Shown piece by piece: positions 8,379 through 17,052 of a DNA stretch of 64,000 bases. Position numbers and translations under genes: made by a program. The stretch's first letter is position 1; each line of letters begins with the position of its first letter. This DNA is from Aureococcus anophagefferens. Taxonomy: Eukaryota; Sar; Pelagophyceae; Pelagomonadales; Pelagomonadaceae. The stretch is taken from NCBI RefSeq assembly GCF_000186865.1, contig NW_008705576.1, forward strand, positions 2,721-66,720, written 5' to 3'. The notes beneath the pieces are model-generated. The model saw only the letters and a list, made by a program, of their open reading frames with translations, was not told where the DNA came from and did no database searches.

Positions 8379-9326
8379 CTAGTTCTCCTTGCCCTGGGCG
8401 TAGGCGAGGATGCGCTCCTCGACCTCGGCGGGCGACTCGTCCGTGTGGACCTTGGTCTGGGCGGCGACCTTGGCCTGGGCCGCCTTGATCTCCTCCGGGT
8501 CGCCGAGGAACGCGCCCGAGAGCAGCCCGAAGGACCGCGGATCCTTCAGCGGCTTCTGGTCCGCGTCGAGGTGGTAGAGCAGGGGCACGCCCGTCGGGAT
8601 CTCGAGGCCCACGATGTCCTCGTCGGGGATGGCGTCGAGCATCTTGAGCATGCCCCGGATGGAGTTGCCGTGCGCGGCGATGAGCACGGTCTTGCCCCGC
8701 TCGAGCGCGGGCACGACGGCCGCGTCCCAGTAGGGCAGCGTGCGCTCCACCGTGTCCTTGAGGCACTCGGACAGCGGGATGTCGGCCGCGGGCACGTGGG
8801 CGTAGCGGTTGATGTTGCCCGGCCAGTACTCGCTGTCGAGGTCGACCGGCGGCGGCGGCGTCGAGTAGGACCGGCGCCACTCCTTGACCTGGTCGTCGCC
8901 GTACTTGAGCACCGTCTCCTTCTTGTTGAGGCCCTGGAGCGCGCCGTACATGCGCTCGTTGAGGCGCCAGGACTTGTGCACCGTGATGTCCTCCTGGTCG
9001 ATGAGCTTGAGGACGATGTCGAGCGTCTGCTGCGCGCGCGTGAGCTCCGACGTGTAGGCCACGTCGAAGTTCAACTCCTCCTTCCACATGTAGGTCGCGC
9101 CCGCCGCCGCCTCGTTCTTGCCCAGCGTCGTCAGGGGCGGGTCGGCCCAGCCCGTGAAGAGGTTGTCGGCGTTCCACTCGCTCTGGCCGTGGCGCACGAA
9201 GCAGATCTTCGACGCGTAGCCGTCGTTCCACTCGGCGCGGAGGGCCGTCGAGCGCTTCGGGAGCGTCGACGGCGCGATGAGGGCCGTGGCCGCCGACGCG
9301 AGGAGGGCAATTGAGGTGTAAGCCAT
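8379..9326 (-). CDS. PGAM: 2,3-bisphosphoglycerate-dependent phosphoglycerate mutase
   Basis: 315 residues from the ATG at 9326. It interconverts 3- and 2-phosphoglycerate in glycolysis/gluconeogenesis. The catalytic RHG motif with phospho-accepting His is seen as CFVRHGQSEWN (~residues 44-54), followed by FTGWADPPLTTLG, TSELTRAQQT, the Glu-containing WRLNERMYGALQG, and the second catalytic His in IAAHGNSIRGML. All family landmarks are present. About 40 extra N-terminal residues (MAYTSIALLASAATALIAPS) form a hydrophobic leader, so import into a plastid or another compartment is likely. A longer in-frame start exists at 9407. Divergent from the GT17 gene, with 93 bp between ATGs. Confidence 0.93.
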   Translation of the reverse strand: MAYTSIALLASAATALIAPSTLPKRSTALRAEWNDGYASKICFVRHGQSEWNADNLFTGWADPPLTTLGKNEAAAGATYMWKEELNFDVAYTSELTRAQQTLDIVLKLIDQEDITVHKSWRLNERMYGALQGLNKKETVLKYGDDQVKEWRRSYSTPPPPVDLDSEYWPGNINRYAHVPAADIPLSECLKDTVERTLPYWDAAVVPALERGKTVLIAAHGNSIRGMLKMLDAIPDEDIVGLEIPTGVPLLYHLDADQKPLKDPRSFGLLSGAFLGDPEEIKAAQAKVAAQTKVHTDESPAEVEERILAYAQGKEN

Positions 9327-9419
9327 GCTGTCCAGCGAGACCGTCTTCTGCAACTTGGCCCGAGATTCTTTGGCGCCGATGATGATGGCGTCCAGCAGCC
9401 CCACCATAAGCCGCCCGAC
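9327..9419. promoter_or_regulatory. Shared divergent promoter region
   Basis: Ninety-three bases separate the ATGs of phosphoglycerate mutase (minus) and the GT17 gene (plus). Both core promoters and 5' UTRs must fit here unless transcripts begin inside the opposite gene. No TATA box or other motif that I can name is visible. Confidence 0.4.
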
Positions 9420-10493
9420 ATGACGTCCTACGTCGTCAAAGCCAAAAATGGAGCGATTGTAAGAAGCGAGAAGGACCTCGCGAGCGCGCAGGTGGACGTC
9501 GTACCAGCCGGCGCCGATGTCGCCGTCGCGGAGACCGTCGACGGCCGCTGCCGCCTCACGGCGCCCGTGGCCGGCTGGTGCTCGCTGAAGGTGCTCGCGG
9601 CGCGGCGGCGCCGCCAGGTCGTCGACGCCTTCACGTTCTACAACGAGTTCGCGATGCTCGAGTTCCGCCTCGAGGAGGTCGGCGCGCACGTCGACTGGAT
9701 CGTGCTGTGCGAGGCGACGCGGACGCACGCGGGCCGGCCCAAGCCCCTGCTCTTCGAGCAGCATCTGGACCGCTACGCGGCGTACCTGCCGAAGATCGTC
9801 CACGTCGTCGACGACGACATGCCGGCCACGGACGACGCGTGGGTCCGCGAGCACCACCAGCGCGACGCGCTGGCCGCGGGCCTCGAGGCGCTCGGCCTCG
9901 CGGACGACGACGTCGTGCTCCTGACGGACGCCGACGAGATCGTGAACGTCGCGTGCTTGCCGCGGCTCCGGGCGGCGCCGCCGAAGCTGCGGGCGCTGAG
10001 CATGCGGACGTTCTACTACGACTTCCGGTTCCGCTGGCGCGACGCCTGGGACGCGTACCCCAAGGCCGCGCCCTGGGCCGAGCTGCGACGCCTGGGGTGC
10101 CAGGCCGCGCGCATGGTCCCGGCGCTGGAGACGGTGCCGATGGCGGGCTGGCACCTGTCCTACTTCGGCGACGAGGCCTTCGTGAGAAACAAGCTCGAGC
10201 AGTTCGCGCACCAGGAGTTTAACACGCCGCGGGACCTCCGGAAGGTCGGCGAGCGCATGCGCGCGGGGCTGAACCTCACGGACGAGCCCTTCGACCGCGT
10301 CCCCGAGGACGAGGCGGACCTGCCGGCGCACAAGCCGCTGCTCGAGCGGCTCCTGCGGGACGCCGCGGGCGCGGCCGTCGAAGACCGGCCCGTCGACGCG
10401 GCGCTCGCCGCGACGCTCAGGGCGCGCGTGCGGACCTCCGCGTCCCGGCCGCCGGCACCGCGCAAGAAGAAGTTCGCCGTTAAGAAGCGCTAG
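9420..10493 (+). CDS. Glycosyltransferase family 17-like (beta-1,4-N-acetylglucosaminyltransferase type)
   Basis: 357 residues. GT17 enzymes add bisecting GlcNAc to N-glycan mannose. Conserved features are visible from residue ~65: VVDAFTFYNEFAMLEFRLEE, the VDWIVLCEATRTHAG stretch, a metal-binding-type TDADEI after a hydrophobic strand (VVLLTDADEIVN), FYYDFRFRW, and GWHLSYFGDEAFVRNKLEQF near the end. No signal anchor is visible, so location is uncertain. Residues 1-60 form a small extra module (VKAKNGAIVRSE...GWCSLKVL) resembling a bacterial SH3-type domain and the N-terminal part of the FSH1-like hydrolase at 15.9 kb. The stop codon overlaps the stop of the convergent gene. Confidence 0.85.
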   Translation: MTSYVVKAKNGAIVRSEKDLASAQVDVVPAGADVAVAETVDGRCRLTAPVAGWCSLKVLAARRRRQVVDAFTFYNEFAMLEFRLEEVGAHVDWIVLCEATRTHAGRPKPLLFEQHLDRYAAYLPKIVHVVDDDMPATDDAWVREHHQRDALAAGLEALGLADDDVVLLTDADEIVNVACLPRLRAAPPKLRALSMRTFYYDFRFRWRDAWDAYPKAAPWAELRRLGCQAARMVPALETVPMAGWHLSYFGDEAFVRNKLEQFAHQEFNTPRDLRKVGERMRAGLNLTDEPFDRVPEDEADLPAHKPLLERLLRDAAGAAVEDRPVDAALAATLRARVRTSASRPPAPRKKKFAVKKR

Positions 10494-11203
10494 ACGTTGA
10501 CGTTCTCGAAGTAGGAGTTCGTCGGCTCGCGGACGTTGTCCAGCGCGGGGTCGTACGTCTTGTGGATGGGGTCCCAGGAGTCGAAGGCGACGGGCGACGC
10601 GCCCTGGGGGATGTCCTCGTTGTCGACGATGTAGGCGTGGCTGTCCTCGACGATCTGCCCCTCGAGGAACTCCTCGTTGTAGTCGATGGTCGGCGACCCG
10701 TCGCTCTCTTCGTTGATCGTGCCCTTGCGCGCGACCAGCAGATCCTCGCACTGCCAGGCCCGCAGCCCCGGCGGGCAGGTGGCGCACTGGGACGACGCCG
10801 TGAGGCCCCAGGAGCTCGACGACTTGCCGCTGGGGCAGGCCGCCGTGCACGCCGGGGACGCGAGGCCCGCCGTCGAGCCGTACCTTCCCGGCGGGCACAG
10901 CTCGCAGTCGTCGAGCGTCCGCGCGCCCGCGACCTCGCTGTAGCGGCCCGCGGGGCACTGGGCCGTGCACGTGCTCTCCGTCAGGCCCGCCGTCTCGCCG
11001 TAGCGGCCCCGGGGGCACTTCTCGCACTCGCGGCGCCGCGTCCCGATGGGCAGGCTGTTCTTCTGGGGCCGGTAGCGGCCGCGCGGGCAGGTCTCGCAGT
11101 CCTCGGAGCCGGGCGACGTCGGGTCGCACTTCTCCCGCGACGCCGCGTGCGCGCCTGCGAGCAGCAGCGCGAGGAGGCGCCTTCGTCTCCTGCCCGCGGC
11201 CAT
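10490..11203 (-). CDS. Secreted or surface protein with ephrin-receptor-like Cys repeats
   Basis: 237 residues from the ATG at 11203. A basic, hydrophobic signal peptide (RRRRRLLALLLAGAHAAS) leads into about four Cys-rich repeats (residues ~24-150) of the type CPxGxY/SxxxG: CPRGRYRPQ, CPRGRYGETAGLTESTC, CPAGRYSEVAGARTLDDC, CPPGRYGSTAGLASPAC. This is the GCC2/GCC3 ephrin-receptor-like pattern common in stramenopile extracellular proteins. The last ~75 residues are acidic and Asn/Asp-rich without a clear membrane segment. Its role is probably extracellular binding or adhesion, by inference. It converges on the GT17 gene with stop codons overlapping by two bases, and diverges from the next gene with 114 bp between ATGs. 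Confidence 0.75.
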   Translation of the reverse strand: MAAGRRRRRLLALLLAGAHAASREKCDPTSPGSEDCETCPRGRYRPQKNSLPIGTRRRECEKCPRGRYGETAGLTESTCTAQCPAGRYSEVAGARTLDDCELCPPGRYGSTAGLASPACTAACPSGKSSSSWGLTASSQCATCPPGLRAWQCEDLLVARKGTINEESDGSPTIDYNEEFLEGQIVEDSHAYIVDNEDIPQGASPVAFDSWDPIHKTYDPALDNVREPTNSYFENVNV

Positions 11204-11317
11204 CGTGATGTCCGCTGGGGAGGGCAGCGTTGAGGAAATCACGAGTCCTTGAACTCTTTTTGCCGCAGCTCGCCGAGGAGCAGCAGCGGCAGCCTCGACG
11301 CGACCGTCTCCGTCGCG
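11204..11317. promoter_or_regulatory. Shared divergent promoter region
   Basis: One hundred and fourteen bases lie between the two divergent ATGs. The sequence is less GC-biased than the flanking genes (for example TCCTTGAACTCTTTTTGCC), as expected of a promoter or UTR. No specific motif is identified. Confidence 0.35.
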
Positions 11318-12205
11318 ATGGCCGCGCGCGCGCTGCTGCGCGTCGGCGGCGTGCCGGAGCACTTCAACTACCCGCTGCGCCTCGCGAGCAAGGCCGCGGC
11401 GGCGCCCTTCGCCTGGACGGAGTACGCCGGCGGCAGCGGCGAGATGGCCACGGCGCTGCGCGAGGGCGAGCTCGACGTCGCCATCCTCCTCACGGAGGCG
11501 GCGGCGCTCTTCGCGCACAAGGGCGAGGTGACGATCCTGGGCGCCTACACGACGACGCCGCTCTGCTGGGGCGTCCACGCGTCGGCGGCGCGGCCGGCGC
11601 CCGCGCTGGACGCGGCGACGTACGGCGTGTCGCGCTTCGGCAGCGGCAGCCACATCATGGCGCTCGTCGACGCGCGGGGCCGCGGCGCGCCGCCGCCGGC
11701 CTTCGAGGTCGTCCGGGACCTCGCGGGCGCGCGCGACGCGCTCGCGAGCGGCGCGGCCGACGTCTTCATGTGGGAGAAGTTCACGACGAAGCCCCTCGTC
11801 GACAGCGGCGAGTGGGTCCGCGTCGCCGAGGTCCCGACGCCCTGGCCCTGCTTCACGCTCGTGGCCACGAAGGACGCGGCGCGCGACCGCGCCGCGGACA
11901 TCGGCGAGACGCTGAGGGCCGTGCGCGGCCGCTCGCTGGCGATGCCGGACCTCGCCGCCGACGTCGCCGCGGACTACGGGCTCCAGGTCGAGGACGCGGC
12001 GACGTGGCTCACGACCGTCGGCTGGTCCAACGGCCTCCGCATGCCGCGCGGCGTCCTCGCGGCGGCGACGGACGCGCTCGTCGACGCGGACCTCCTCGCG
12101 CCCCACGAGCTCCTCGGCTACCCGGAGCTCGTCGCCGACTTCACGCGCGACGAGGCGCTCGACCTCCCGGAGGCGACGCCCCTCGCGGACTTGCGCGAGA
12201 AGTGA
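11318..12205 (+). CDS. Periplasmic-binding-protein-like protein (Ca3427/NMT1-like)
   Basis: 295 residues from ATG 11318 (MAARALLRVGGVPEHFNYP). It resembles type 2 periplasmic binding proteins of the nitrate/sulfonate/thiamine-precursor group, a soluble eukaryotic branch of which includes Candida Ca3427. Features are an N-terminal VGGVPEHFNYPLRLA lobe, GELDVAILLTEAA, YGVSRFGSGSHIMALV, AADVFMWEKFTTKPLV and PTPWPCFTLVATKD, in the usual lobe 1/lobe 2/lobe 1 order. No signal peptide is seen from this start, so it may be a cytosolic ligand-binding protein or enzyme related to thiamine-pyrimidine synthesis; the ligand cannot be read from sequence. An upstream non-ATG extension to 11249 is open but unconvincing. 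Confidence 0.78.
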   Translation: MAARALLRVGGVPEHFNYPLRLASKAAAAPFAWTEYAGGSGEMATALREGELDVAILLTEAAALFAHKGEVTILGAYTTTPLCWGVHASAARPAPALDAATYGVSRFGSGSHIMALVDARGRGAPPPAFEVVRDLAGARDALASGAADVFMWEKFTTKPLVDSGEWVRVAEVPTPWPCFTLVATKDAARDRAADIGETLRAVRGRSLAMPDLAADVAADYGLQVEDAATWLTTVGWSNGLRMPRGVLAAATDALVDADLLAPHELLGYPELVADFTRDEALDLPEATPLADLREK

Positions 12206-12398
12206 GGTCGGGGCGGCGGCGCCTCGCGTAACTCGCGTTCTTTCGGTTCTTGCGGTGCGCGGTAATGTGCCCACGAGTGGGGACGACAGTGCCCATCCTG
12301 AACAAGTCTGAGCACGAGCGACTGCGAGCGACGAGGAGGTTCAACATCGTCCCGCTGCCAGCTTGCGGGCCGAGGCTGACGCCGGCGATTGAGGAGGC

Positions 12399-14222
12399 AT
12401 GAGGCTGGCAGCGTGCGCAACCGCGCTCTGGTGCTTGGCCGCGCCGGCCTCCGCCTTCCTCGGCGCGTCGGGCGTCGCCCGACGACCCGCGGCGCTCCGC
12501 TCCACGGCGACGCCGCCGGAGCAGAAGGCCTCCGTCGCGCCGCTGCCCGACGAGGCGACGTTCACGAGCGCGACGGCGCGGGACGACGGCCTCGTCGTCA
12601 TCAAGTTCTACGCGCCCTGGTGCCGCGCCTGCCGGGGCCTCGCCCCCAAGTACGAGCGCCTCAGCGCCGAGTACGGGCCGAAGAACGTGAAATTTTACGA
12701 GATGTCGCACAAGGAGGTCACTGCCAAGGACGACGGCGCGGCGTTCCTCCAGCGCATCGACGTCAACGTGTTGCCCCTCGTCCAGTTCTACTCCGGCGGG
12801 GCCCGCGTCGAGAGCTTCCCCTGCGGGCCGCGGAAGATCGAGCTGCTGAAGGAGAAATTGGAAAAGTGGACGACGGACGGCGCGGGCGACGGCGCCGCGG
12901 CGGCCGGCGGCGGCGGCGACGACGCCGCGGGCCGCGTCGTCGACGCGCGGCGGTCGCGCCAGGCCCGCGAGGACGTCGCCGAGGCGCTCGAGGCCGTCGC
13001 GCCGGCCCGGGACCCGAGCGACCCCGTCGCCGTCGCGCGCCGCGTCATGGCGCGCGTGCCGCTCCTCGGCTCCCTCAAGGGCCCGGAGCTCGACGACCTC
13101 GCCGCGGAGGCGCGCGTCGCCGAGTACGACGCCGGCGACGTCATCGTCACCGAGGGCGACGTCGGCCGCCGCTTCTTCGTCATCGTCGACGGCGAGTGCG
13201 ACGTCTTCGAGTCGACCAAGGGCCTCGGTTTGGACGCGCGCATGCCGGGCTTCAGCCCCAACTCCATGCGCACGGCCTACGGCGAGCTCACGAACACGCT
13301 GGGCCCCGGGTCCTACTTTGGGGAGCGGGGGCTCGCGACGAACGAGCCGCGCATGGCGACGATCCTGGCCGCGACGCGCGTCAAGGCCGTGACCATCGAG
13401 CGGTCCGCGCTGAAGCGCGCCGACGGCGCCTTCGACGACGCGACGCGGCTGTCGAACCTGCTGGAGTCGAGCGAGAACTTTTTGTGGGGCTACGAGATGC
13501 CGACGTCGGCGCTCGACGATCTCGAAGCCGCGCCCGAGGTCGCGAAGCCCGCGGCGTCGCCGCCCGTCGAGGCGCCCGCGGGCGCGTTGACGGCCAAGTA
13601 CGCCAAGGCCGGCGGGCTGAGCCTCATGCAGCGGCTGCGCCTCGTGCGCTCCGTCGTGCGCGCGTTCGACCAGGCGGCGAAGCGGTCGCCGAAGTGGGGC
13701 AACCCGGCCGAGAAGGCCTACCGCGCGGGCCTCGTCGCGCAGCTCACGGACTACCAGCGCGACGAGTTCCTCGACACGTTCAAGATCCTGGATCGGGACT
13801 GCGACGGGACCATCGGGCCCAAGGACCTCGCGGCGTTGATGTCGGCCGTGGGCCGGGACCTCGGCGAGGACGAGCTCGTGAGCGTCATCAACAAGGCGAA
13901 CCCGGAGGTGGAGAACAACAAGGACATCACGGCCGAGGACTTCCTCGCGCTCATGGCCCAGGCGGAGTACAGCGCCATGTTCCTCGAGGCCTTCGCGCTG
14001 CTCGACCCCTACGGCCACGGCTGGGTCGAGAGCGAGCAGCTCTGGGCCATGATGGCGAGCCTCGTGCCCGCGGACGACGACGCCGGCGGCGCCGGTCTGG
14101 GCGCCAAGGTCGACGAGCTCATCGAGACCTTCGGCGTCTCCGACGGCCACATCGACTACCAGGCCTTCGTCAAGATCATGATCGAGGGCACGGGCGACAC
14201 CGCGCCGAGGCCCGCGGCTTAA
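12399..14222 (+). CDS. Plastid-targeted thioredoxin / cyclic-nucleotide-binding / EF-hand fusion
   Basis: 607 residues. The N-terminus is a signal peptide ending in ASAF (LAAPASAFLG), the hallmark of bipartite plastid import in stramenopiles. Domain 1 (~50-160) is thioredoxin-like with active site APWCRAC and cis-Pro context VNVLPLVQFY; the second Cys is preceded by Arg-Ala instead of Gly-Pro. Domain 2 (~217-345) is a cyclic-nucleotide-binding fold: YDAGDVIVTEGDVGRRFFVIVDGE and a phosphate-binding-cassette-like GPGSYFGERGLATNEPRMAT. Domain 3 (~455-600) has EF-hands, the clearest loop being DRDCDGTIGPKD, with a degenerate DPYGHGWVESEQ. It looks like a plastid redox protein controlled by Ca2+ and nucleotide; that role is inferred. 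One exon. Confidence 0.85.
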   Translation: MRLAACATALWCLAAPASAFLGASGVARRPAALRSTATPPEQKASVAPLPDEATFTSATARDDGLVVIKFYAPWCRACRGLAPKYERLSAEYGPKNVKFYEMSHKEVTAKDDGAAFLQRIDVNVLPLVQFYSGGARVESFPCGPRKIELLKEKLEKWTTDGAGDGAAAAGGGGDDAAGRVVDARRSRQAREDVAEALEAVAPARDPSDPVAVARRVMARVPLLGSLKGPELDDLAAEARVAEYDAGDVIVTEGDVGRRFFVIVDGECDVFESTKGLGLDARMPGFSPNSMRTAYGELTNTLGPGSYFGERGLATNEPRMATILAATRVKAVTIERSALKRADGAFDDATRLSNLLESSENFLWGYEMPTSALDDLEAAPEVAKPAASPPVEAPAGALTAKYAKAGGLSLMQRLRLVRSVVRAFDQAAKRSPKWGNPAEKAYRAGLVAQLTDYQRDEFLDTFKILDRDCDGTIGPKDLAALMSAVGRDLGEDELVSVINKANPEVENNKDITAEDFLALMAQAEYSAMFLEAFALLDPYGHGWVESEQLWAMMASLVPADDDAGGAGLGAKVDELIETFGVSDGHIDYQAFVKIMIEGTGDTAPRPAA

Positions 14223-14278
14223 GAAGAGAATCGCGAATCGCGCCTTTTCGATGAGGGGCGAGACTCGAGTCCACCTTC

Positions 14279-15733
14279 TTAGATGAGGGGCGTCTCCTCG
14301 CCGTTCGGCGGGTAGTGGCACGGCGCCTTGTCGTTTTTTTCGACGGCCGGGTGGAGGTCGGCGATGTCGAGGAGCGACGGCGGCCGGTCGAGCGCGGCCC
14401 GGACGTCGGCGTCGATGTCCGGCGTCGCCAGGGGCGGCGGCGCGGACCGCAGCGCGAAGACGTCGCGCGGGTCGAGCACGGCGCCGAGGAGCGCGCACGT
14501 GGACATGGTCCGGTAGCTCCCCGGCGTTTGCGCCTCGTCCGCCGGCGCCTCGGCGTCGCGGGCCGGCGGCCGCTCGTCGGGCAGGGGCGGGTCGCTGTCG
14601 CGGCGGCCGCCCGAGACGTCCGCGGCGGCGTGCGACGCCCGCGTCGCCGGCACCATGGGCGTCTCGCCGTAGCGCGCGGCGATGGCCGCGAAGCGGTTCG
14701 GCGGGAGCAAACGATAAAAGATCGTCGTGAAGACCGTGAGCTCGACGATCGTGAGCGCGTAGACGAAGCGCGTCGACGCGAGGATCGTCGAGCTCGTCGC
14801 GTCCGAATCTAACAACAACACGGTGATCACGAGCTCCTGGGCGATGATCACGACGATGACGAGCTGGAGCAGGGAGAAGAGCTTCTCGCCGCCCATGCCC
14901 CGGATGCGCGGCAGCGCCACGATGTAGAGCTGCATGAGCGCCTGCGCCACTAAAACGAGCGACGCGGCCGTGATTATCCGAGCCGCGAGCAGGTGCGCGG
15001 AATCCACGGAGTCGCTCAGCGCCGCCAGCGCGACGGCGTTGAGCGGCTTCACGACGACGAACTGGGACACGCAGCTCTTGAGGAACCGGTAGAGCGTCTT
15101 CGGCTCGTGGAACTTGAGCATCGGCACCTCGACCCAGGACCGCGCGGCCTCGGACCGCCGGCCGCAGCACGTCGCCAGCGTGAAGGGGTGGTAGACGGCG
15201 CAGGCGCGCGCCGCGCGGCCCGGGGCCCCGGACCGCCGCTCCGCGCCCGTGCCCAGGGCCATGACGACCTTGTCCTCGCCGCCCGTGAACGACACGAGGA
15301 GCGAGAAGAACGCGAAGATGGCCACGCCCTCGTAGCAGCCCACGGGCACCTCGACCCAGTAGGCGAGCTTCGGCTCCCACCTAACGGTTGTATGTGTTTG
15401 GAAACGACGGCGGTTTCCTTAACTCCGGGCGACGCGCAGCGAGCTCCAGATGAGCCAGCTGTAGACGGGCGCGATGAGCATGACGCGAAGCGCCCAGCGC
15501 TGGAGGTCCAGGTCGTAGATGCGGCAGGCGTGCTGCTTCAGCGCGAGGAGGCAGAGCACGGTGATCTCGATGCAGGCGATGAGCGCCACGAGCGTGAAGG
15601 CCAGGTCGCACCAGATGAGCGTCGACGACGGCGAGTCGCCGTCGATCTCGTTGCGGATGTAGTGCTCCAGGATCTTGTACGTGTTCCCCTTCTCCGACGA
15701 CGACGAGCCCCAGGCGCTGAAGCGGACCTTCAT
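14279..15733 (-). CDS. OSTalpha/TMEM184-type multipass membrane protein
   Basis: Two exons, 15733-15438 and 15380-14279, give 465 residues. The intron of 57 nt is best read as GC-AG, because this joins SWLIWSSL to WEPKLAYWVEVPVGCYEG in frame. Six or seven membrane segments are visible. Family hallmarks are the QRWALRVMLIAPVYSWLIW helix, the CYEGVAIFAFFSLLVSFTGG helix and LYRFLKSCVSQFVVVKPL. TMEM184/OSTalpha proteins move organic solutes or act in vesicle traffic. The C-terminal ~130 residues are soluble, acidic and Pro-rich. An upstream non-ATG extension exists; ATG 15733 (MKVRFSAWGSSSSEKGN) is chosen. Divergent from the FSH1-like gene. Confidence 0.8.
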
Positions 15734-15841
15734 GGCTGCCCCGGCAGCCGGCGGGCCCCGCGTGCGTCCCCAGCCGCCGCCCTTGTTCGATGTCGAAGCA
15801 TCATTGCCACGGTGCTGCACTCATGCTGCTAGCCACAACCA

Positions 15842-16918
15842 GTGGCCTTGGCGTCGTCACCCGCGTCGCCTGGGTTTCGCGTCGCCTTTCGCATCGCGAC
15901 GACGCGGGCGGTCCTGCTCCTTGCCGCGGCGGCGCGCGCCCTCGAGCCGCCGATGATCAGCATCGGCGCCAGGTGCCGCATCGCGGGAAAGAATGGCGCC
16001 ATATTGCGGCGCGGCGCGGCGCTGAATTCCCCGAAGCAGTGCATCGTCCCCGGCAACGCGGAGGTGACGGTGCTCGAGCTCGCCGAGGCCGAGGACGGCA
16101 CGCCGCGCGCGCGCGTGTCGTCGTCGTCCGGCGAGGGCTTCCTGTCGCGGAAGTTGCTGAAGCCGGCCGGCGGCGCCGCGAAGCCGCTGCGCGTGCTGGG
16201 CCTGCACGGCGGCGGCGCGTCGGCCAAGGTCATGGACTTCCAGACGACGGCCCTGCGCCGGGAGCTCGGCGACCGCGCGACCTGGGACTTTCTGGACGGC
16301 ACGCGGCCGTGGACGAGCCGCGTCGACCCCATGCTCCACGCGATGTTCGACGGCGGGCCCTTCTACGGCTGGTACGGCGTCGACGACGACGGCGACCCGG
16401 ACCGCGACTACAACGACAAGCTCTTCGACGAGTCGGTGAACTTCACGTATTCCGACGTCGAGGCGGGCGTCGCGTTCGTCGAGCGCTACATCGCGGAGCG
16501 CGGCCCCTTCGACGTGATCTGCGGCTTCAGCCAGGGCACGATCATCACGACGCTCGTCACGGCGGCCTTCCTCAAGCGCGGCGACACGCCGTCGTGGCGG
16601 GGCAACGTCCTCGTGTGCGGCATCCCGCCGCGCGACGCGAAATGGCGCGCGACGCTGCCGAAGCCGCGGCTCGCCTTCCCGGCGGCGCTCGTCTTCAGCC
16701 CCAAGGACCCCATGTACGACTACGGCCAGGGCCTCGTGGCCATCTACGACGAGGCGACGCCCGTCCACGAGCACGCGGAGGGCCACCGGTTCCCGCGCGA
16801 CGCGGCGAAGCTGAGGGTCATCGCGGACGAGATCCTGCGCGTCGGCCGGGAGGCGCCGACGCCGCCGCCGGGCGCGGCGGCCTACGCCGCGCCGCCGTCG
16901 CTCGCGGGCGCCGGGTAA
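15842..16918 (+). CDS. FSH1-family serine hydrolase with N-terminal SH3b-like module
   Basis: An alpha/beta hydrolase of the FSH1 type: LRVLGLHGGGASAKVM near residue 110, nucleophile elbow GFSQG (~224), a late Asp region (VFSPKDPMYDYG) and the catalytic His in EGHRFPRD. Substrates are probably small esters. Residues ~40-100 form a separate small domain (GKNGAILRRGA...GEGFLSRKLL) like that of the GT17 gene at 9.4 kb. The 5' end is uncertain: the frame is open from 15842 and encodes what looks like a signal peptide (RAVLLLAAAARAL), but its only ATG upstream of the domain is at 15953. A start by GTG, an unseen intron from the ATG at 15823, or a base error are all possible. Confidence 0.75.
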   Translation: MALASSPASPGFRVAFRIATTRAVLLLAAAARALEPPMISIGARCRIAGKNGAILRRGAALNSPKQCIVPGNAEVTVLELAEAEDGTPRARVSSSSGEGFLSRKLLKPAGGAAKPLRVLGLHGGGASAKVMDFQTTALRRELGDRATWDFLDGTRPWTSRVDPMLHAMFDGGPFYGWYGVDDDGDPDRDYNDKLFDESVNFTYSDVEAGVAFVERYIAERGPFDVICGFSQGTIITTLVTAAFLKRGDTPSWRGNVLVCGIPPRDAKWRATLPKPRLAFPAALVFSPKDPMYDYGQGLVAIYDEATPVHEHAEGHRFPRDAAKLRVIADEILRVGREAPTPPPGAAAYAAPPSLAGAG

Positions 16919-17052
16919 GCACTCGAGCGCCGGTTTCGCATTCAAGCAAAACGGCATGCGCGGAAAGATCCTTGAGATTTGCCGGTTGCTGACAACTCAT
17001 AGACGGTTGCTGGTTGGGCTGCCTTCCGACGGCCCGCGCCACCGCCGCCGCC

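Noticed and set aside
8379..11129. A single 916-residue fusion ending in phosphoglycerate mutase
   Set aside because: The upstream ~570 codons are the shadow of the GT17 and Cys-rich genes; mutase homology begins only after the ATG region near 9326-9407.
11204..12205. A bacterial ABC-transport operon around the binding-protein-like gene
   Set aside because: Neighbours are on opposite strands and eukaryotic in type, and no permease or ATPase gene is present.
12141..15380. A 1079-codon minus-strand open frame
   Set aside because: It is Arg/Gly/Ala-rich and overlaps better genes on both strands (thioredoxin fusion, OSTalpha). High GC removes stop codons, so such frames arise by chance.
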